Positions 11,363 to 22,980 of a stretch of DNA of 64,000 bases are shown here, one piece after another; position 1 is the first letter of the stretch; each line of letters begins with the position of its first letter. Position numbers and translations under genes: made by a program. Location of the stretch: the NCBI GenBank assembly GCA_021397835.1, contig JAJFZO010000799.1, positions 2,790,001-2,854,000 of the forward strand, in the 5' to 3' direction. This stretch comes from Moringa oleifera. Taxonomy: Eukaryota; Streptophyta; Magnoliopsida; Brassicales; Moringaceae. The notes beneath the pieces are model-generated. The model saw only the letters and a program-made list of their open reading frames with translations, did not search any database and was not told the origin of the DNA.

Positions 11363-12669
11363 GCTTTTTTTTTATTTCTTTTTCCTAAGTTCACACTTCT
11401 GAGTATCGCAAAAGAAGCCACTCATTTCAGCAATTCAAATCCTCTCATTTCTTCTTTAACTCTCTTTAATCTCCATGAGTCTTTTCTTCTTTGCTTCTCC
11501 ATCTTCATTTATTTTCTTTTAAGTTTTTCAATGATTGATAATTTCATACCATCAATCTACACATTAGCTAAACTTCAATGGCTAGGAACACTACTATAAA
11601 TAAGTGATTTAATGACCGTTAAAAAAAACTTTTAATGATAGTTCTAAAATTTTCATCTTTGTTAATGTCATTAAAGAAGAGAAGTTTTAATGACAGCTCT
11701 TGAAAACTGTCATTAAAAGTCCCTTTTTTTTTATGACAATTCTTTGGAAACTATAGTTTAAAGGGAGAGTCCTTAACAACAGTTTTAACATAACTGTCAT
11801 TAAAAGAGAGAGCCTTTAATGTCAGTTTTCAATGAACTGTCCGTTAAAAGAATTTTTTTAATAATTTTGACATATACAAAATTCCTACATACAAATTATC
11901 AAAAACATACATATATAAAATTTTTCATCTCTTCAAGATCAACCATATATCTTCATCTTGTATACATCAACACAATTTAATACCAACACTTCAATGAGAC
12001 TACTTTTTCTTTCAATACACTTCAACATCATTCTCACTCAAACCATCATTACTTCTTTCATATTTGAAAATATTTAACATAATTCAATTCAAAAAGGAAC
12101 GAAAGATGAAGAAAAAAATAATGTTATAACTAAACTCTTTATATACAATATATGAGTTTAAATACACATTATCATACACGATTCTAAAAATTTAATTATA
12201 TAAATTCAATGACGTTCTTGTCTACAGAAGTCTTCAAAGTTCAACTTTCTAACATGCCACTCCAAAAAAATTGTCTAACCTTCTTTCTAACTTCATTAGT
12301 ATTCAAATGAGTGTAAGTATCTATATCCACTAAGTGTATTTATCCAAAAAAAAAATTAGTTAAAACTTCTAGTAAATACATCAACTACCGAAGTAATTAC
12401 ATAAGCAAATGCTTAAAAACTTATCATTTCTGTATATAATATATTTTTGTCATTTCTATCAATGATCCCTTAAATATTTCATAACATAATATCCATACTC
12501 AGTATTTGAAGGTTGATGTAGATACTACATTAAAAAATTTTAATTGTTATATTTTATAAAATAAATAAAATTAACATCACACATAAGTCTAAATATACAT
12601 ACCTTAACAGGAACACTCCTATGAATGCGCCTATCATTTGAGTCATTGATAACTTGGAACAATTTAAAT

Positions 12670-13025
12670 GAAAATATTTTCACTTATTTGGATATAAGTT
12701 GATTTAGTTCTTGACAAGAACTATGATTCAAAGGATCAAAAATGCTATACACAAAAGTATGAGACTCGACAACTATCAACATCCAGTGATGCCTATATTA
12801 TCAAAAATAAACGTAAAAAATATTATGAATAAATTAAACTATTAATAATTTTAAATAATATTAAAACTTACTTCAAGTTTTACGAAGATATCATTACTCC
12901 TTTGCCACATAGATCTATCACTCTATTGGTAAGGAGATGGCCTTGGGTGTTTATACTTATAAACATCCCATATAATAGATGGATCAGCAAATACAAAATG
13001 CTTTTTCAAGTCAAGTGCAGCTAAA
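12670..13025 (-). pseudogene. Decayed Ulp1/C48-type protease fragment of a CACTA element
   Basis: Reading leftwards, one segment (about 13025-12873) encodes HFVFADPSIIWDVYKYKHPRPS and is broken by stops. After a gap, a second segment (12790-12670) encodes HWMLIVVES, a spacer and VYSIFDPLNHSSCQ before a stop. The HW-x-L-hydrophobic pattern followed about 17 residues later by a DPL motif is the typical histidine region of Ulp1-like proteases in plant CACTA elements. Downstream catalytic Gln and Cys segments are not readable. The assignment rests on short motifs. Confidence 0.4.
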
Positions 13026-13131
13026 TTTGTATAAAATTTACTAAAATAATAAAAAAGTAAAAAAAACCATAAATATGTTGTATCCAAACAATAATTAATC
13101 AAAAAAAAAATTCAAAATACCATACGTGCAC

Positions 13132-13256
13132 AATTATATTAGACATTTATGTACAAATTACATGTACTCAAAATTTTAATGAATTAATTGACATTTTTAA
13201 TTAATTCATTAGAATTTTGAGTACATGTAATTTGTACATAAATGTCTAATATAATT
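13132..13256. repeat. Near-perfect hairpin: 58-bp inverted repeat, 9-base loop
   Basis: The left arm is 13132-13189 and the right arm 13199-13256, with loop GACATTTTT. By eye the arms pair at 57 of 58 positions, and the one mismatch would be a G-U pair in RNA. The short sequence TTAATTGACATTTTTAATTA occurs both at the loop and just after the right arm, suggesting a fold-back duplication or replication slippage. It lies inside the CACTA-type region. Confidence 0.9.
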
Positions 13257-13376
13257 GACATTTTTAATTAATTATATATTTAACTAAATTAGCATATAAT
13301 TAATTAATTAGCTAAATGAAAAATGATTAGTTAGTATATAATTAAATAAATAATATATAACTAAATATGATTTATA

Positions 13377-13640
13377 ATTAATTAGTTAATTAATACACGA
13401 TCAATTAATTAATGTCTAATTACTTACTTTATAAGCACTAGTAAATTAATTAAAATTTAAATAAATAATTAATAACTAATTAGTTAATTAATACATAGTC
13501 AATTAACTAACATCTAATTAATTACTTTACAAGCATCTAACTAGTTAGTAAATTAATTAAAATTTAGATAATATTTAATTATTTACTATACAATCATCTA
13601 ATTAGTTAATTATCTATTTAAAATTTAACTAATATTAAAT
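13377..13640. repeat. Degenerate AT-rich tandem repeat (~98-122 bp period)
   Basis: The phrase ATTAGTTAATTA recurs at 13381, 13479 and 13601. The intervening GTAAATTAATTAAAATTTA and TAATTACTTACTTTA-type blocks keep the same order. The second and third spacings differ because of a short insertion. Composition is almost pure A/T. Confidence 0.5.
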
Positions 13641-13725
13641 TAAGTTAATTACAAAATTAATATAAATTTTACAAAATATACCAATTAATTTTACCTAACA
13701 AAATTTATTCAAACATAAATTCAGT

Positions 13726-13805
13726 AAAATATAAATTCATCTAACTAATATCTACTTAATTCATCAAAATATAAATTCATGTAACTAACATTTACTTAAT
13801 TCATC
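13726..13805. repeat. 40-bp tandem repeat, two units
   Basis: AAAATATAAATTCAT followed by CTAACTAATATCTACTTAATTCATC is repeated 40 bases later with three or four substitutions. Non-coding. Confidence 0.6.
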
Positions 13806-14300
13806 AATTAATCTAAAAGTATTAAAAATTATCAAACAATAAATTCATCAATATATACACATTCATACCTAATATTCATCCAGATATACTTACAAAAAAA
13901 CTCAAATTTACCAATAAGAATTCACCAAACATAACTAATGAAAAAAATCTCAAAATAATATACATCCTCAATTCATTCTTCAAATCAAAATTAAATGGAA
14001 TAAAAATTATGAAAAAAACTTTCATAACAAAATTTTGAATCTACCAAAACACTCACATATTTGAATGTCAAAGATGAATAACAAATGGAGGAGGAACGTG
14101 TGGCTTCTTCTCGTAGAGATCGAGAAATGGGAGAGGAAGGAGCAAGGAGAGAGCAATGAAGAGAGAGAGATGTGCGTGCGGCCCGGGTGGCTGCTTCTCC
14201 AAAATTGGCTACTGCTACTTCTGGAGAAGAAAATAATAGCTAGGTTAAAAGTCTTGGTGCAAGCCTTTAACTATTGCCACTTATTATAATTTTTATAACA

Positions 14301-15570
14301 AAAAAATATTATAATCTTCAATTAGGCTAGCAGTTCCTTTGAAGACGGACAAGCCATGAATATAATGTCTTGGTTGGATTTGTGTATTTGAATATTATCT
14401 CAAGGCATGCTTTCATCTCCCCATTCATTGTTTTACGTTACACCTTTCTGAAACCTTCAATGTTCTTCTATCACAACTCCTTCCCAATTCCTGGAAAGGT
14501 TTAGTAGCCTTCATAGCAAAGTGTTTAGATATTTAAGTGTAAGAGGCTCTCTGTAGCACTGTTAAAAAAAAAAAGGATGAAAAAGATTGAGACCATAAAA
14601 TTTGATATTTCAGTTTGATGAGCCTTTCTCTCTTCATTACTGATTTAACTACATCTGATAAAGGTTGAGAAGGTTGGTACTTCTAAGCCCAATGGAATGG
14701 GACGGATTTCGACTTCAACACCTGGTTTGAACCATAGGAACACGTGGATTAGACCTTAATCTTGAGCCATATAACTATTGAACTCTCCAACAGGCTTAGG
14801 GAAGGCCAGCGTCAGATGTATGAGTTCTACACCAATGACCAAATCATGAGGATTCACTAGAGGTAGATTTGTTCAAAATTTTATGACACCCTTACCTTCT
14901 GTATTTTCCATGATCGGTTTTCATGTCTTATTTAACGAGAAAACTTTGACTGATATCAATAAACCCGACCCATTAGCCGGCCTTGATCCTTTACCTCTAA
15001 CCAAGCTCGATGCCATATCCTTCATGCTGTCCCACAAGCTCCTATACTTGGCCAAGACAATTACTGTTCTTCACAGCTGCTTCTAGACCTTTTCGTAGTA
15101 CTAAAGCTCGATCAAACCTTGACGCCTGCTTTCAGATTGGGAGCACTTCTCTAGAAGCCCTCAATTTTGTGAAAATGTTTAGTTTTTGTTCTTCGTCATT
15201 ATCCTTATTTTTTCTTGATACTATCGATACGTAATTTTGCTCTCGCTCAATTATGGAGTGCAAAGGAAACAAGAACAAGGTACACGAAAAAAAAAACGAC
15301 CATGAGGCTGAGCTCAGTCGACACTAGACATATGAACTGGTCTAAGATCAGTCAGATCTAAGCTGAGCTCTCTCAAGGACAGTTTGAGATTTGAGCCAAA
15401 TTGAGAAATCTATGCTCTTATCTTTAGGGTGCCTTAAGGCATTACACTGAGGATGAGAAAAATCTAGACTCAAACAAACCTTGACATCAAAAAGTGAAAA
15501 AAACCTTTCGCATACTGGTTTTGAGCTCACACGAAGATCAGGTTGGATCAAAGTATGCTTTGGGATCAGA
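14301..15570. other. Transposon-derived non-coding sequence, left flank of the gypsy block
   Basis: No gene was recognised. From about 15300 the sequence is rich in GAGCTCAG / AGCTCAG words shared with the minisatellite that follows, so the right part probably belongs to the same degenerate element. Confidence 0.35.
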
Positions 15571-15693
15571 ACAAGCTCAGATTTCAAAGGCAGGGAACTT
15601 CTAGGTTCGGGACAAGCTCAGAATTTGAAGCCAGTAAGACTCTGGGTTTAGGATAAGCTCAGACTTGGGAGACATTAGGTGCCTGGGTTCAGG
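15571..15693. repeat. 41-bp minisatellite, three exact-period units
   Basis: Units start at 15571, 15612 and 15653. Each opens with A(C/T)AAGCTCAG and ends with a GGTT(C/T)-type G-rich tail, with exactly 41 bases between starts. Weaker partial units flank it (AAGATCAG near 15534 and ATCTGGTCAG at 15694). It lies beside the coiled-coil element protein remnant and may be in that element's 3' untranslated region. Confidence 0.7.
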
Positions 15694-15879
15694 ATCTGGT
15701 CAGCTTTTCAATGCCGCAAATTTTAAGAGGTCAGAAAGAGGCTACCTCATATATTATACTGGTTTCGAGTTCAGCCCAAGGTTCATTACTGATAGTATGC
15801 CAAGTGTTGGGCTCAAATATATTGGTTCTTAATTTAATTAGTATCTAAATAATCCCTCAGAATTTAGTCAGAAGTTAGA

Positions 15880-17560
15880 ATAAAGACGATGGATGGGTAT
15901 TGAGATTGAAGAATTTTAAAACACTAAAACATGGTTTAAAAAAGAAGACCATTTTATTCATCACAAAAAGGAAAATACAAGGTGGAAAAAAAGAAAATGG
16001 CCTAGCCTTTGAGAGCTGGGTGATGGAGCTCGGTATGAGCTGTAGGTGCCTCTGCCGGTGCTGTAAGAGTAGTAGGCTGATCTTCATTAGATTTGGCTGG
16101 TGCTTTAGAAGGATCAGAGTTTGCGGCCACCTAGATGAAGGAGAGATCCAGGTTTCGATAAACTTCTTAGACTTCATCCTTCACTTGCGTTATGATGTCC
16201 CAAAAGATTTTGGTGCACTTCTTGAGTGCCAGTTGATTGCACTCTTCAAACTTTTCATAATCTTCTGCAACTTTCCTCTCAGCCAGCTCGTCTGGCGCTT
16301 CTTTAGTAGGGCTTCTAGTTATTCTTTGTGTTTCTTTGCAGCAGCTTCTATTAGAGATCAACATCAATTTGAGCTTTCTGGGGCTCAGCCTTGCAAAACA
16401 CAAAATCAGTTTTTGCCTTCTCTTTCTATTTAAGGAGCTCTTCATTCTCTGCTGCATCTCATCTCCCTTCTTCTTAGCCACTTCCACATCTTTTTCGGCT
16501 TTCTCCAGGGTTTCCTTCAGATTACCACAAGCTTCGTAATCTTCCATCATTAAGATGTTTTTTGGGGTCACTTGTAAACAAGTAAAGTCAGGGTATTAAA
16601 TGATAAAATTTCTTAAGAAAAGTGGATAGAAAAATCTACTTGGTCTGTATCAAAAACTAAGCTAAATTAAAGGGCTCTTGGTGGACAGCTTTGCACTTCT
16701 ACAAGTCGGCGGGCAGGACGGACTTGTGAAGTAGCTCACAGGTTGGAGATGCGGTTAGAAGAAATCAGAGCACAGTTCGGAATAAACTTTGGTGGAGCTT
16801 GATTTGATGGTTCAGGAAGTAGTATGGGTTGAGTCTGTGGAAGGAGGAACAATCTTCAGCTTCTTGGTAAACCCTTGACAGAACTAGGAGAGTCGGTTGC
16901 CTCATTAGGACTGTCTTTTTCCCCCCTAAAGTCGGTAGGAAAAGGTCAGTTATGTTGGACTTTCCTGTAGTAGCCCCAGGTGCGTGGGGTGGTCTGAGCT
17001 ATCTGAGCCACTTCTAAAATCTTCCTCTTGCCTCTGGTCTGCATGGGTGTGGAATTTGCGAATTGAAAAACAAAATCAGCTCATAAATGACAAATATGTG
17101 AAATAATAATGATAATAAAAGACAGAAAATTAGAAATCTTTGTAGCGCTGAATACAGGAGTTTGCGACAGGAGCAAGGACTCTTAGGAACGGGATCGGCT
17201 CAGGACTAGGTGAGGGGGTAGAATCAGGCTCTAGATTGGGGTCAGATGAGGTAGTTGAGCTCGAACTGAGCTCAAAAGAAGAAGATTCATGCCCACTAGA
17301 TGAGGCTTTCTCACCTCATGAACCTTTTCTTTCTCCTCAGAGTTAGCTATTTACTCTCGCACTATTAATTGGATTTAGTCCTCAGTGATTTACTGATCTA
17401 TACAGACTTCCATGCTATGGCTAACTAGACTACGGTAGATGTAGACTAAGGCTAGAGGGAAAATAACATATGACCCAAAATTCCTATTTGGAATGGCCTA
17501 GGAGCTCAGCCCCTTTGGGGTAAGGCTGGACAATGGCCTGACTTGGCTCGAAAATTCGTG
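15880..17560 (-). pseudogene. Remnant A of a coiled-coil transposon-associated protein
   Basis: The longest open part (16571-16167, 134 codons) reads MEDYEACGNLKETLEKAEKD, then a Lys/Glu-rich coiled coil, then KFEECNQLALKKCTKIFWDI. Further upstream on the minus strand (17290-17150) is a Ser/Thr/Pro-rich stretch with SSSTTSSDPNLEPDS. The same order of acidic Ser/Pro-rich segment, then coiled coil, then a C-terminal FD/FEE...L...FW-like motif occurs in remnants at 39465-41150 and 36400-37300 (minus) and 26570-27092 (plus). This resembles the plant proteins annotated as putative gypsy-type transposon (Pfam Transposase_28, PF04195), recalled rather than searched. It is broken by several stops and shifts and lies in line with, and downstream of, the minus-strand gypsy pol remnant. 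Confidence 0.5.
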
Positions 17561-18600
17561 ATCCAAATTTGATATGACTCGTTATTTGATGGATCTTATA
17601 AATTAACGAGTTAAATAAATCTATTTATTTTTAAAAAAATGTCATATGGCTTATTTATGGGTTTAATTTATTATACTTATATAAATTATTTTTTGAGTGT
17701 TAAACAGATTTTATTGAAGTTATTTTCAGATTTTATTCAGTTTTTATGCATATTTTATGTATACTTATGTAGACCTAACAAAGATATTATATGAATCTTT
17801 GATGAGTTTTATTATATTTTACACATATATTAGCTCATATTTATAAATTGTATTACTTACAATTTTTTAAATAGACAATATAAAAAACTTATTTGTACAT
17901 AATATTAAACAAATAATTATATTTAATTAAATAAATATAGTTTTGAGAAATTATGCATTACAACAAGATTACATTTCAACTAAGTTAACATATATAACTT
18001 TCAATATTTAGAAAAAATAGTATCATTAAATTTAGTTTGACATATATTGATATTTGTTAACTGTTTTACCATTTTTTTTAATATTGTATTGTTTTACATT
18101 CTTTTATTCATCAAATTCAAATCCTTTAAATATATAAACACTTTAATTATAAAAGGTGTCAAACTCGTATTTGTGTTTGACAAATAATTAATTACACTAC
18201 TAAAATAAAACTTATTAATCATTTAATTAGGTAAGCCTAAATATGAGATTTGTTGGTCTTATTAGGTTGATGCAAATATAATCAATGTATTGATGTTAAT
18301 GGGCAAGCCTAAATATAATTCAATTATAGCTTGCTTTTAGTTCCATTAGGCTAGCCCAATGATTAACTTTAATGAGACGGCCCATCGATTGGCCCGCTTA
18401 AAAATTTCAAGCCTATAGTTGGGTCCATCATTCAAATAAATGGCCCTAGCCCGTAATAATAAATGGGTCAAGCTAAAGCCTGGCAGTCGTGTCGTAAATG
18501 GGTGAACCCATGGGCCATAGGCCAAATGATGAGCTTGACTGTGAGATACCCTCCTACGAAGGCTAAAAGTAATTAGAATTTTGGCCTTTGTGCTTCTCAA
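17561..18600. other. AT-rich insertion-like stretch flanked by GC-richer GGCC motifs
   Basis: A strongly AT-rich core (about 17600-18240) is bordered by sequences rich in GGCC / AGCCC words (GGACAATGGCCTGACTTGG at the left, GGCCCGC, GGCCCTAGCCCG and CATGGGCCATAGGCC at the right). The contrast suggests a nested insertion, but I could not pair convincing terminal inverted repeats or a target duplication. The open frame at 18600-18346 (minus) has no recognisable content. Confidence 0.3.
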
Positions 18601-20272
18601 AAGTTATTTGCCTATTCTACAAAAAAGAGTGAATATTTGGCACTAAAGTTCCACATCTCCTTATTTACCCCTAATCTATAATTCATGTGTTCTAGCTCAC
18701 AACATCCAACGAAAATTGTAAGAACATAATACTTACATTCTAGTCAAACATCTTGCCAAAAAGTGTTATTAACCACATCCAAGCATTAGAAATAATTTAG
18801 GTAGAGGATAAATTAAGAGAAAAAATGGTAAAAAGGCATAAAAGGAGCAAAGGCAGCTTTACCCTACCTTCAGACAATCCTCAACAAACATGAGAGTGCC
18901 CGAATGATAAGTCTAAGGCCTATCGTCATGGTCATGAAGGGATAAATGGATTGACTCAGGGATGGAATTGAAGTTTCTAATCCTAACTCCTTAGAGAGGA
19001 AAAGGCCTAAAATCCACCATGTTAAAAAAGGTATCAAAATTTAAAAGAGAAGAACATGGAGTTACCCAAAGAGATACTAAGATGCCGAAACAAACAAAGG
19101 ATGAAGGTTAAAAGACTGTGTTAAGCTTGAAAATGTGAAGAACACTGTAGAAAAGACTAGAAGTGAGAAGGAACTGGTGCAAGAGTTTAACTTCGGGATA
19201 GAAAAGAGGTAGATTGGCTTTTCAAACATAAATTCGAGCTTCTTGTTGAGATATGATCGTTGATATACAACTATTCAGAGATTTAAGGACCAAGCTAACT
19301 TAGGTCTTGTGACCTAAAAAAGGAGAAACGTATTTGATTTGGCTGGACTCAACAAACATAAATTTTGACTTGATAACCCGGTTAATCTTAGAAAGTACAA
19401 AAGACGAACAAGTCTCAAATGAGCTCATTTTAGCTCAGCTAGGGGCTAATTCATCCTAGAAAAGATTTGCATATGATATTCTCATATCATACACTTAATC
19501 CATTAATTTTTTTCTATGAATAAGAGGTTCACAATAAGGAAAAAAGAAAAGGGAAAGGGAAGGTGGACAAAACTTTATCATTTTGTGATTTTATAAAGGT
19601 TTTTCTTCATTTTTTTTTCTTTTTCTAATGTAACACAACAAGCAGGTATTTGTTGTATAAATTTTGATAGGTGTGACGTCTTTCATATCGCTTATCTGAA
19701 ATATTCCCCCCAACATGGTCAATGCATTTGCCATTTTATTTTCTTTTCTTAGGAAATATTAAAAATAAAAATTAGTCTATAAATCATGTATCAATTCTAA
19801 TATTTTAAAAGCTCACAATTCCTCACCATTCATTTTCCTTTTATTTGATCAATAACTAAGGTGAAGTCTCCATAGACTACAAGTTGTTTGATATCTTTAT
19901 CAATTGTAGCTCTCAACTTCATCTTATATACTTCATGTTTTGTTATGTTGTTTGTGAAATTGAAGTTTAATCTTATAGTAAAAAGATAATATTGCCCTTC
20001 TGGAGATCTATTACTACTTTATATGATACCCTAATGCGTTGCATGCTTCATCAAAGTAAATGTTCCATCCAACTTCTTCCTTATTAATTAAATTAATATA
20101 ATCAAACAAACCTTCATATCAAAATTCAAATAATTAGCAATTACCCTTTGAGCTAGAAATTCGGCCACCTCACTATCCTTACACCTTTCTATAAGACATA
20201 AATCAGATCATATTCAAATAGAAACACTTACCATGTTATCGACTTCCTAAAAAGTGATGGTTTTTCAACTAA
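18601..20272. other. Gypsy-element-derived non-coding or unreadable sequence
   Basis: No open frame or domain is recognised. It lies between the RNase H remnant (20479-20273) and coiled-coil remnant A on the same strand, where an intact element would carry the end of pol (integrase). I cannot read integrase motifs (HHCC or DDE) here. Confidence 0.3.
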
Positions 20273-20479
20273 CTATTTTGTGGGGTCAAGTTTTGTTATG
20301 ACCCAAACTCTATGGCTAAGTAGATATTGTCTTAATCTGTGAGCAGCCCATGTCAAAGAATAACATATTTTCTTGATTAACGAATATCCCCACTTATAGT
20401 CTATAAACTTCTTACTCATATAATATATTGCATGTTCTTTCTTTCCTATTTTGTCTACATGTCCTAATACATAGCCCAA
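20273..20479 (-). pseudogene. Ty3/gypsy RNase H-like fragment
   Basis: The 68-codon frame reads GYVLGHVDKIGKKEHAIYYM, SKKFIDYKWGYSLIKKICYS and LTWAAHRLRQYLLSHRVWVI. This follows the gypsy RT-RNase H consensus (LG-x-VLGQ-D-x-GKEQAIYYLSKKF...YS..EK.C.AL.WA...LRHY). It is part of the minus-strand gypsy remnant, downstream of the RT remnant. Confidence 0.8.
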
Positions 20480-20914
20480 AGATTCCCATACATAAATAGG
20501 TACAAAATAAATATCTTCCTCGAAATTAAAGACATCAATACTAACAATTAGGATAAATTATCCTAATCTTATCAAAGGTCATTTAGGACTATGCATTCTA
20601 TTTTTTAAAATCATGTCACCTTAGCAGTGCAAAAATGGGTTGCATAAATTTGTAAGTTGTGATTTGAATTTGGATATCTAACTTAGGCTCCCCAAGAAAC
20701 TCCTAACTTCTTTTATGGTTCTTGGCGGGGGTAAGTCTTGTATAGCTTAGACTTTATCAAGGTCGACCTTGATTTCTCATTCATTAACTATAAAGCCTAA
20801 TAGCATTTTAAATCTGACCTTAAAGGTACATTTACTCGGATTTAACCATAGTTTATATTGCTTGAGCCTTTCAAACAACTTCTTAAGGTCATTTTTGTGA
20901 TCTTCATCCCTTTT

Positions 20915-21420
20915 TGAATTTAGCAATCATATCATGAACGTAAGCTTCTATAGACTTGTGCATCATGTTGTGAAACAAAGTTACCATCACCCTTTAGTAC
21001 ATTGTCCCGATATTTTTTAATTCGAAAGGCATTTTTCAGTAGCAAAAGTCCCCTACATAGTTATAAAGATTGTTTTCCCCATATTTTTTTTTTCTGCCAT
21101 GAGTATTTGGTTATACCCAGAATAACCATCCATAAAAGAAAATAGAAAGAAGTTCATTATATTATTAATTAGTGTATATATATGTATGAGAGGAGTATTA
21201 TCTTTTGGACTTACCCTATGCAAATCCCAATAGTCAACAGAGATTTGAATTTGGTCATCTTTCTTAGTGCTAAGACTATGTTAGCTACTCATATTAAGCA
21301 TTTGGAAACTATTATGAATTCTGCTTCTACGAGCTTTTGTAATTTTTCTTTGATCTTTAAAAGTATTTTTGGTTTCATTATTCTTAGCTTTTATGAAACC
21401 AAGGCATTCTGGCTCAAGTG
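20915..21420 (-). pseudogene. Ty3/gypsy reverse transcriptase fragment, active site lost
   Basis: Reading leftwards: KLQKLVEAEFIIVSK (21370-21310), then KKDDQIQISVDYWDLHRVSP, PLIHI, FSFMDGYSGYNQILMAE, MPFELKNIGTMY, RVMVTLFHNMMHKSIEAY and VHDMIAKFKK. These match gypsy RT blocks in order. The catalytic YVDDM is YVHDM here, and an in-frame stop follows GTMY, so the enzyme is dead. Confidence 0.85.
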
Positions 21421-22317
21421 GTAACTTATGTTTCGTGATGCTCCTATCTAATCCTAATATATCTTTGTAGGACTAAGAAAATATATAATAAAATTCTTGA
21501 AGCAAATCGATTGAGCCTTACTTAAGTTGTAGGGGTATGTTGGTCCCAATTTTAGCTCTTTTTTGGTGGGGTAATATCTATTTTTTTATCAATTTTTAAT
21601 TTCTTGGATAATTTTTATGGTAATTCAATTTCTTTCGCAGCTTTTATAATCAAGCTTCTTAGAGATGAGGATGAGATATTCTATTAGTATGGATAACTTT
21701 TATAAATGAGCAGGTATGAAGATGCAAACTGATAAATTTTAAAATAAAAAGTGTATTTATTCAATATACCTAAAGAATATTAAATTTTCTTTCCTAGATT
21801 TATAATAGGGGCTTGGACCCTCACCTAGTTGCATATTTTAAAATCGAGAAGATTTGGGAAAATTTCAAGCTCGTTTTTTTCTATTTTTCTCTCTATGACA
21901 CAGACATTTCATGGTGATCTGAACGATGAGTGAAGTGAAAGGCTGATTGCCCTATTACCATCCAATGAAGTGGAAGTTTTCTGCCAAGGTTTTATCATAA
22001 TCACTTACTCAGTCAGCCTTGGTCTTTCAAGCTCTTTTTTCCTCTTTTTTGTCTTTTTTATCTTTCAAGGTTGGTAAGTACCCAAGCCCCCAACCTCATG
22101 AATTATTTGATAGCTCAAGAATTATGGGACACCTTAGAGGTTTTTGCTTAGGCTCTTTACTTAACATCCTTTCCTCATAGTTTTAGTTAATCTACAGTCG
22201 TAGGTTTGGGGACAACCTTAAAGACCTCTCATCAATGAACTTAATGGATGTGCTTTCTTCTTTATTGGGTGCTTTTAAATAGGAGAAATCCTTTGCAATG
22301 GAGGTGATAATATTGTC

Positions 22318-22980
22318 TGCCATGTGAATAGTGATTAATTGATCTTCTACTAGTAGCTTGACTTTTCAGTGCAAAGTAAAAAGGACTACCCCTACCATAT
22401 GGATCCATGGCCTTCCCAAGAGAATGTTAAAGAATGTGGGGGATTTTCATAACTTAAAACTCAATGTCATAAATGAGAAATCTGATCTTCATAGGTAGAT
22501 CGATTAATCCATGAACTTCAATATGGTTGCTGCTGTTGAAAGCCCTTATTAAAATGGTTATTCCCTGATAAATAGTGGTTAAATTCATATAAAGAAGCTT
22601 TATGGTGCATGCATGCATGCATAACATTTATAGAGGAGCTATTATTTATCAATATCCAAAAAATATTATGCCCCTTGTATGTCGTCATGATATACAGGGC
22701 CTGAGTTAGGAGAAAGCTCATCATTGGAGAAAATGATAAAGTTATGAGCCATAATTAGCTACATAAATCATTCATTCTTAAAGTTGAAATTTTAGAAGGT
22801 ACATACACATTATCAAGTACTCACAGGAGGACTTGTTTATGCACTTATAAGCCAAGGATGAGCACCAATAAAAATATTTTGGTTGAAGTTATTTTAAGAT
22901 AGTCGAGGACACTACACTCACTATTTTTTATAAATTTAAGAAATTTTAGTGCATCCTCTTTTGAGACAAGTAGAGGCAAT
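22318..22980 (-). pseudogene. Ty3/gypsy aspartic protease and pre-protease fragment
   Basis: The leading part (about 22975-22870) reads SKEDALKFLKFIKNSECSVL, like the gypsy linker before the protease. Next come ALYIMTTYKGHNIFWILINN and SSSINVM (22690-22620), where the expected LIDNGSALNV has lost its catalytic Asp (now NNSS). Later TLLGRPWIHMVGVVPFTLHC and KVKLL (about 22430-22340) match the conserved C-terminal protease block. Stops and frameshifts separate the pieces. Confidence 0.75.
22613..22622. repeat. Short ATGC palindromic run
   Basis: A (GCAT)n run, GCATGCATGCATGCAT, lies inside the protease remnant. It is only a simple-sequence curiosity. Confidence 0.4.

Larger units (their letters stand above)
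11589..14300. mobile_element. Degenerate CACTA (En/Spm-type) DNA transposon candidate
   Basis: The left end starts with the terminal motif CACTACTATAAA. Within the next 270 bases come at least four subterminal repeats related to TTTAATGACAGTT / AACTGTCATTAAA in both orientations, the arrangement expected for CACTA termini. The interior carries a decayed Ulp1-like (C48) protease fragment on the minus strand, which CACTA elements often encode. I do not find the matching right terminus (expected TTTATAGTAGTG), so the right edge is a guess and the element is truncated or rearranged. No transposase is readable. Confidence 0.5.

Noticed and set aside
11276..11599. 107-codon hydrophobic open frame
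   Set aside because: It spans a TATA box and leader-like sequence and runs into a transposon terminus, so it is probably non-coding.
15900..16433. 177-codon plus-strand frame
   Set aside because: It is the antisense shadow of coiled-coil remnant A, whose minus-strand reading shares motifs with three other copies.
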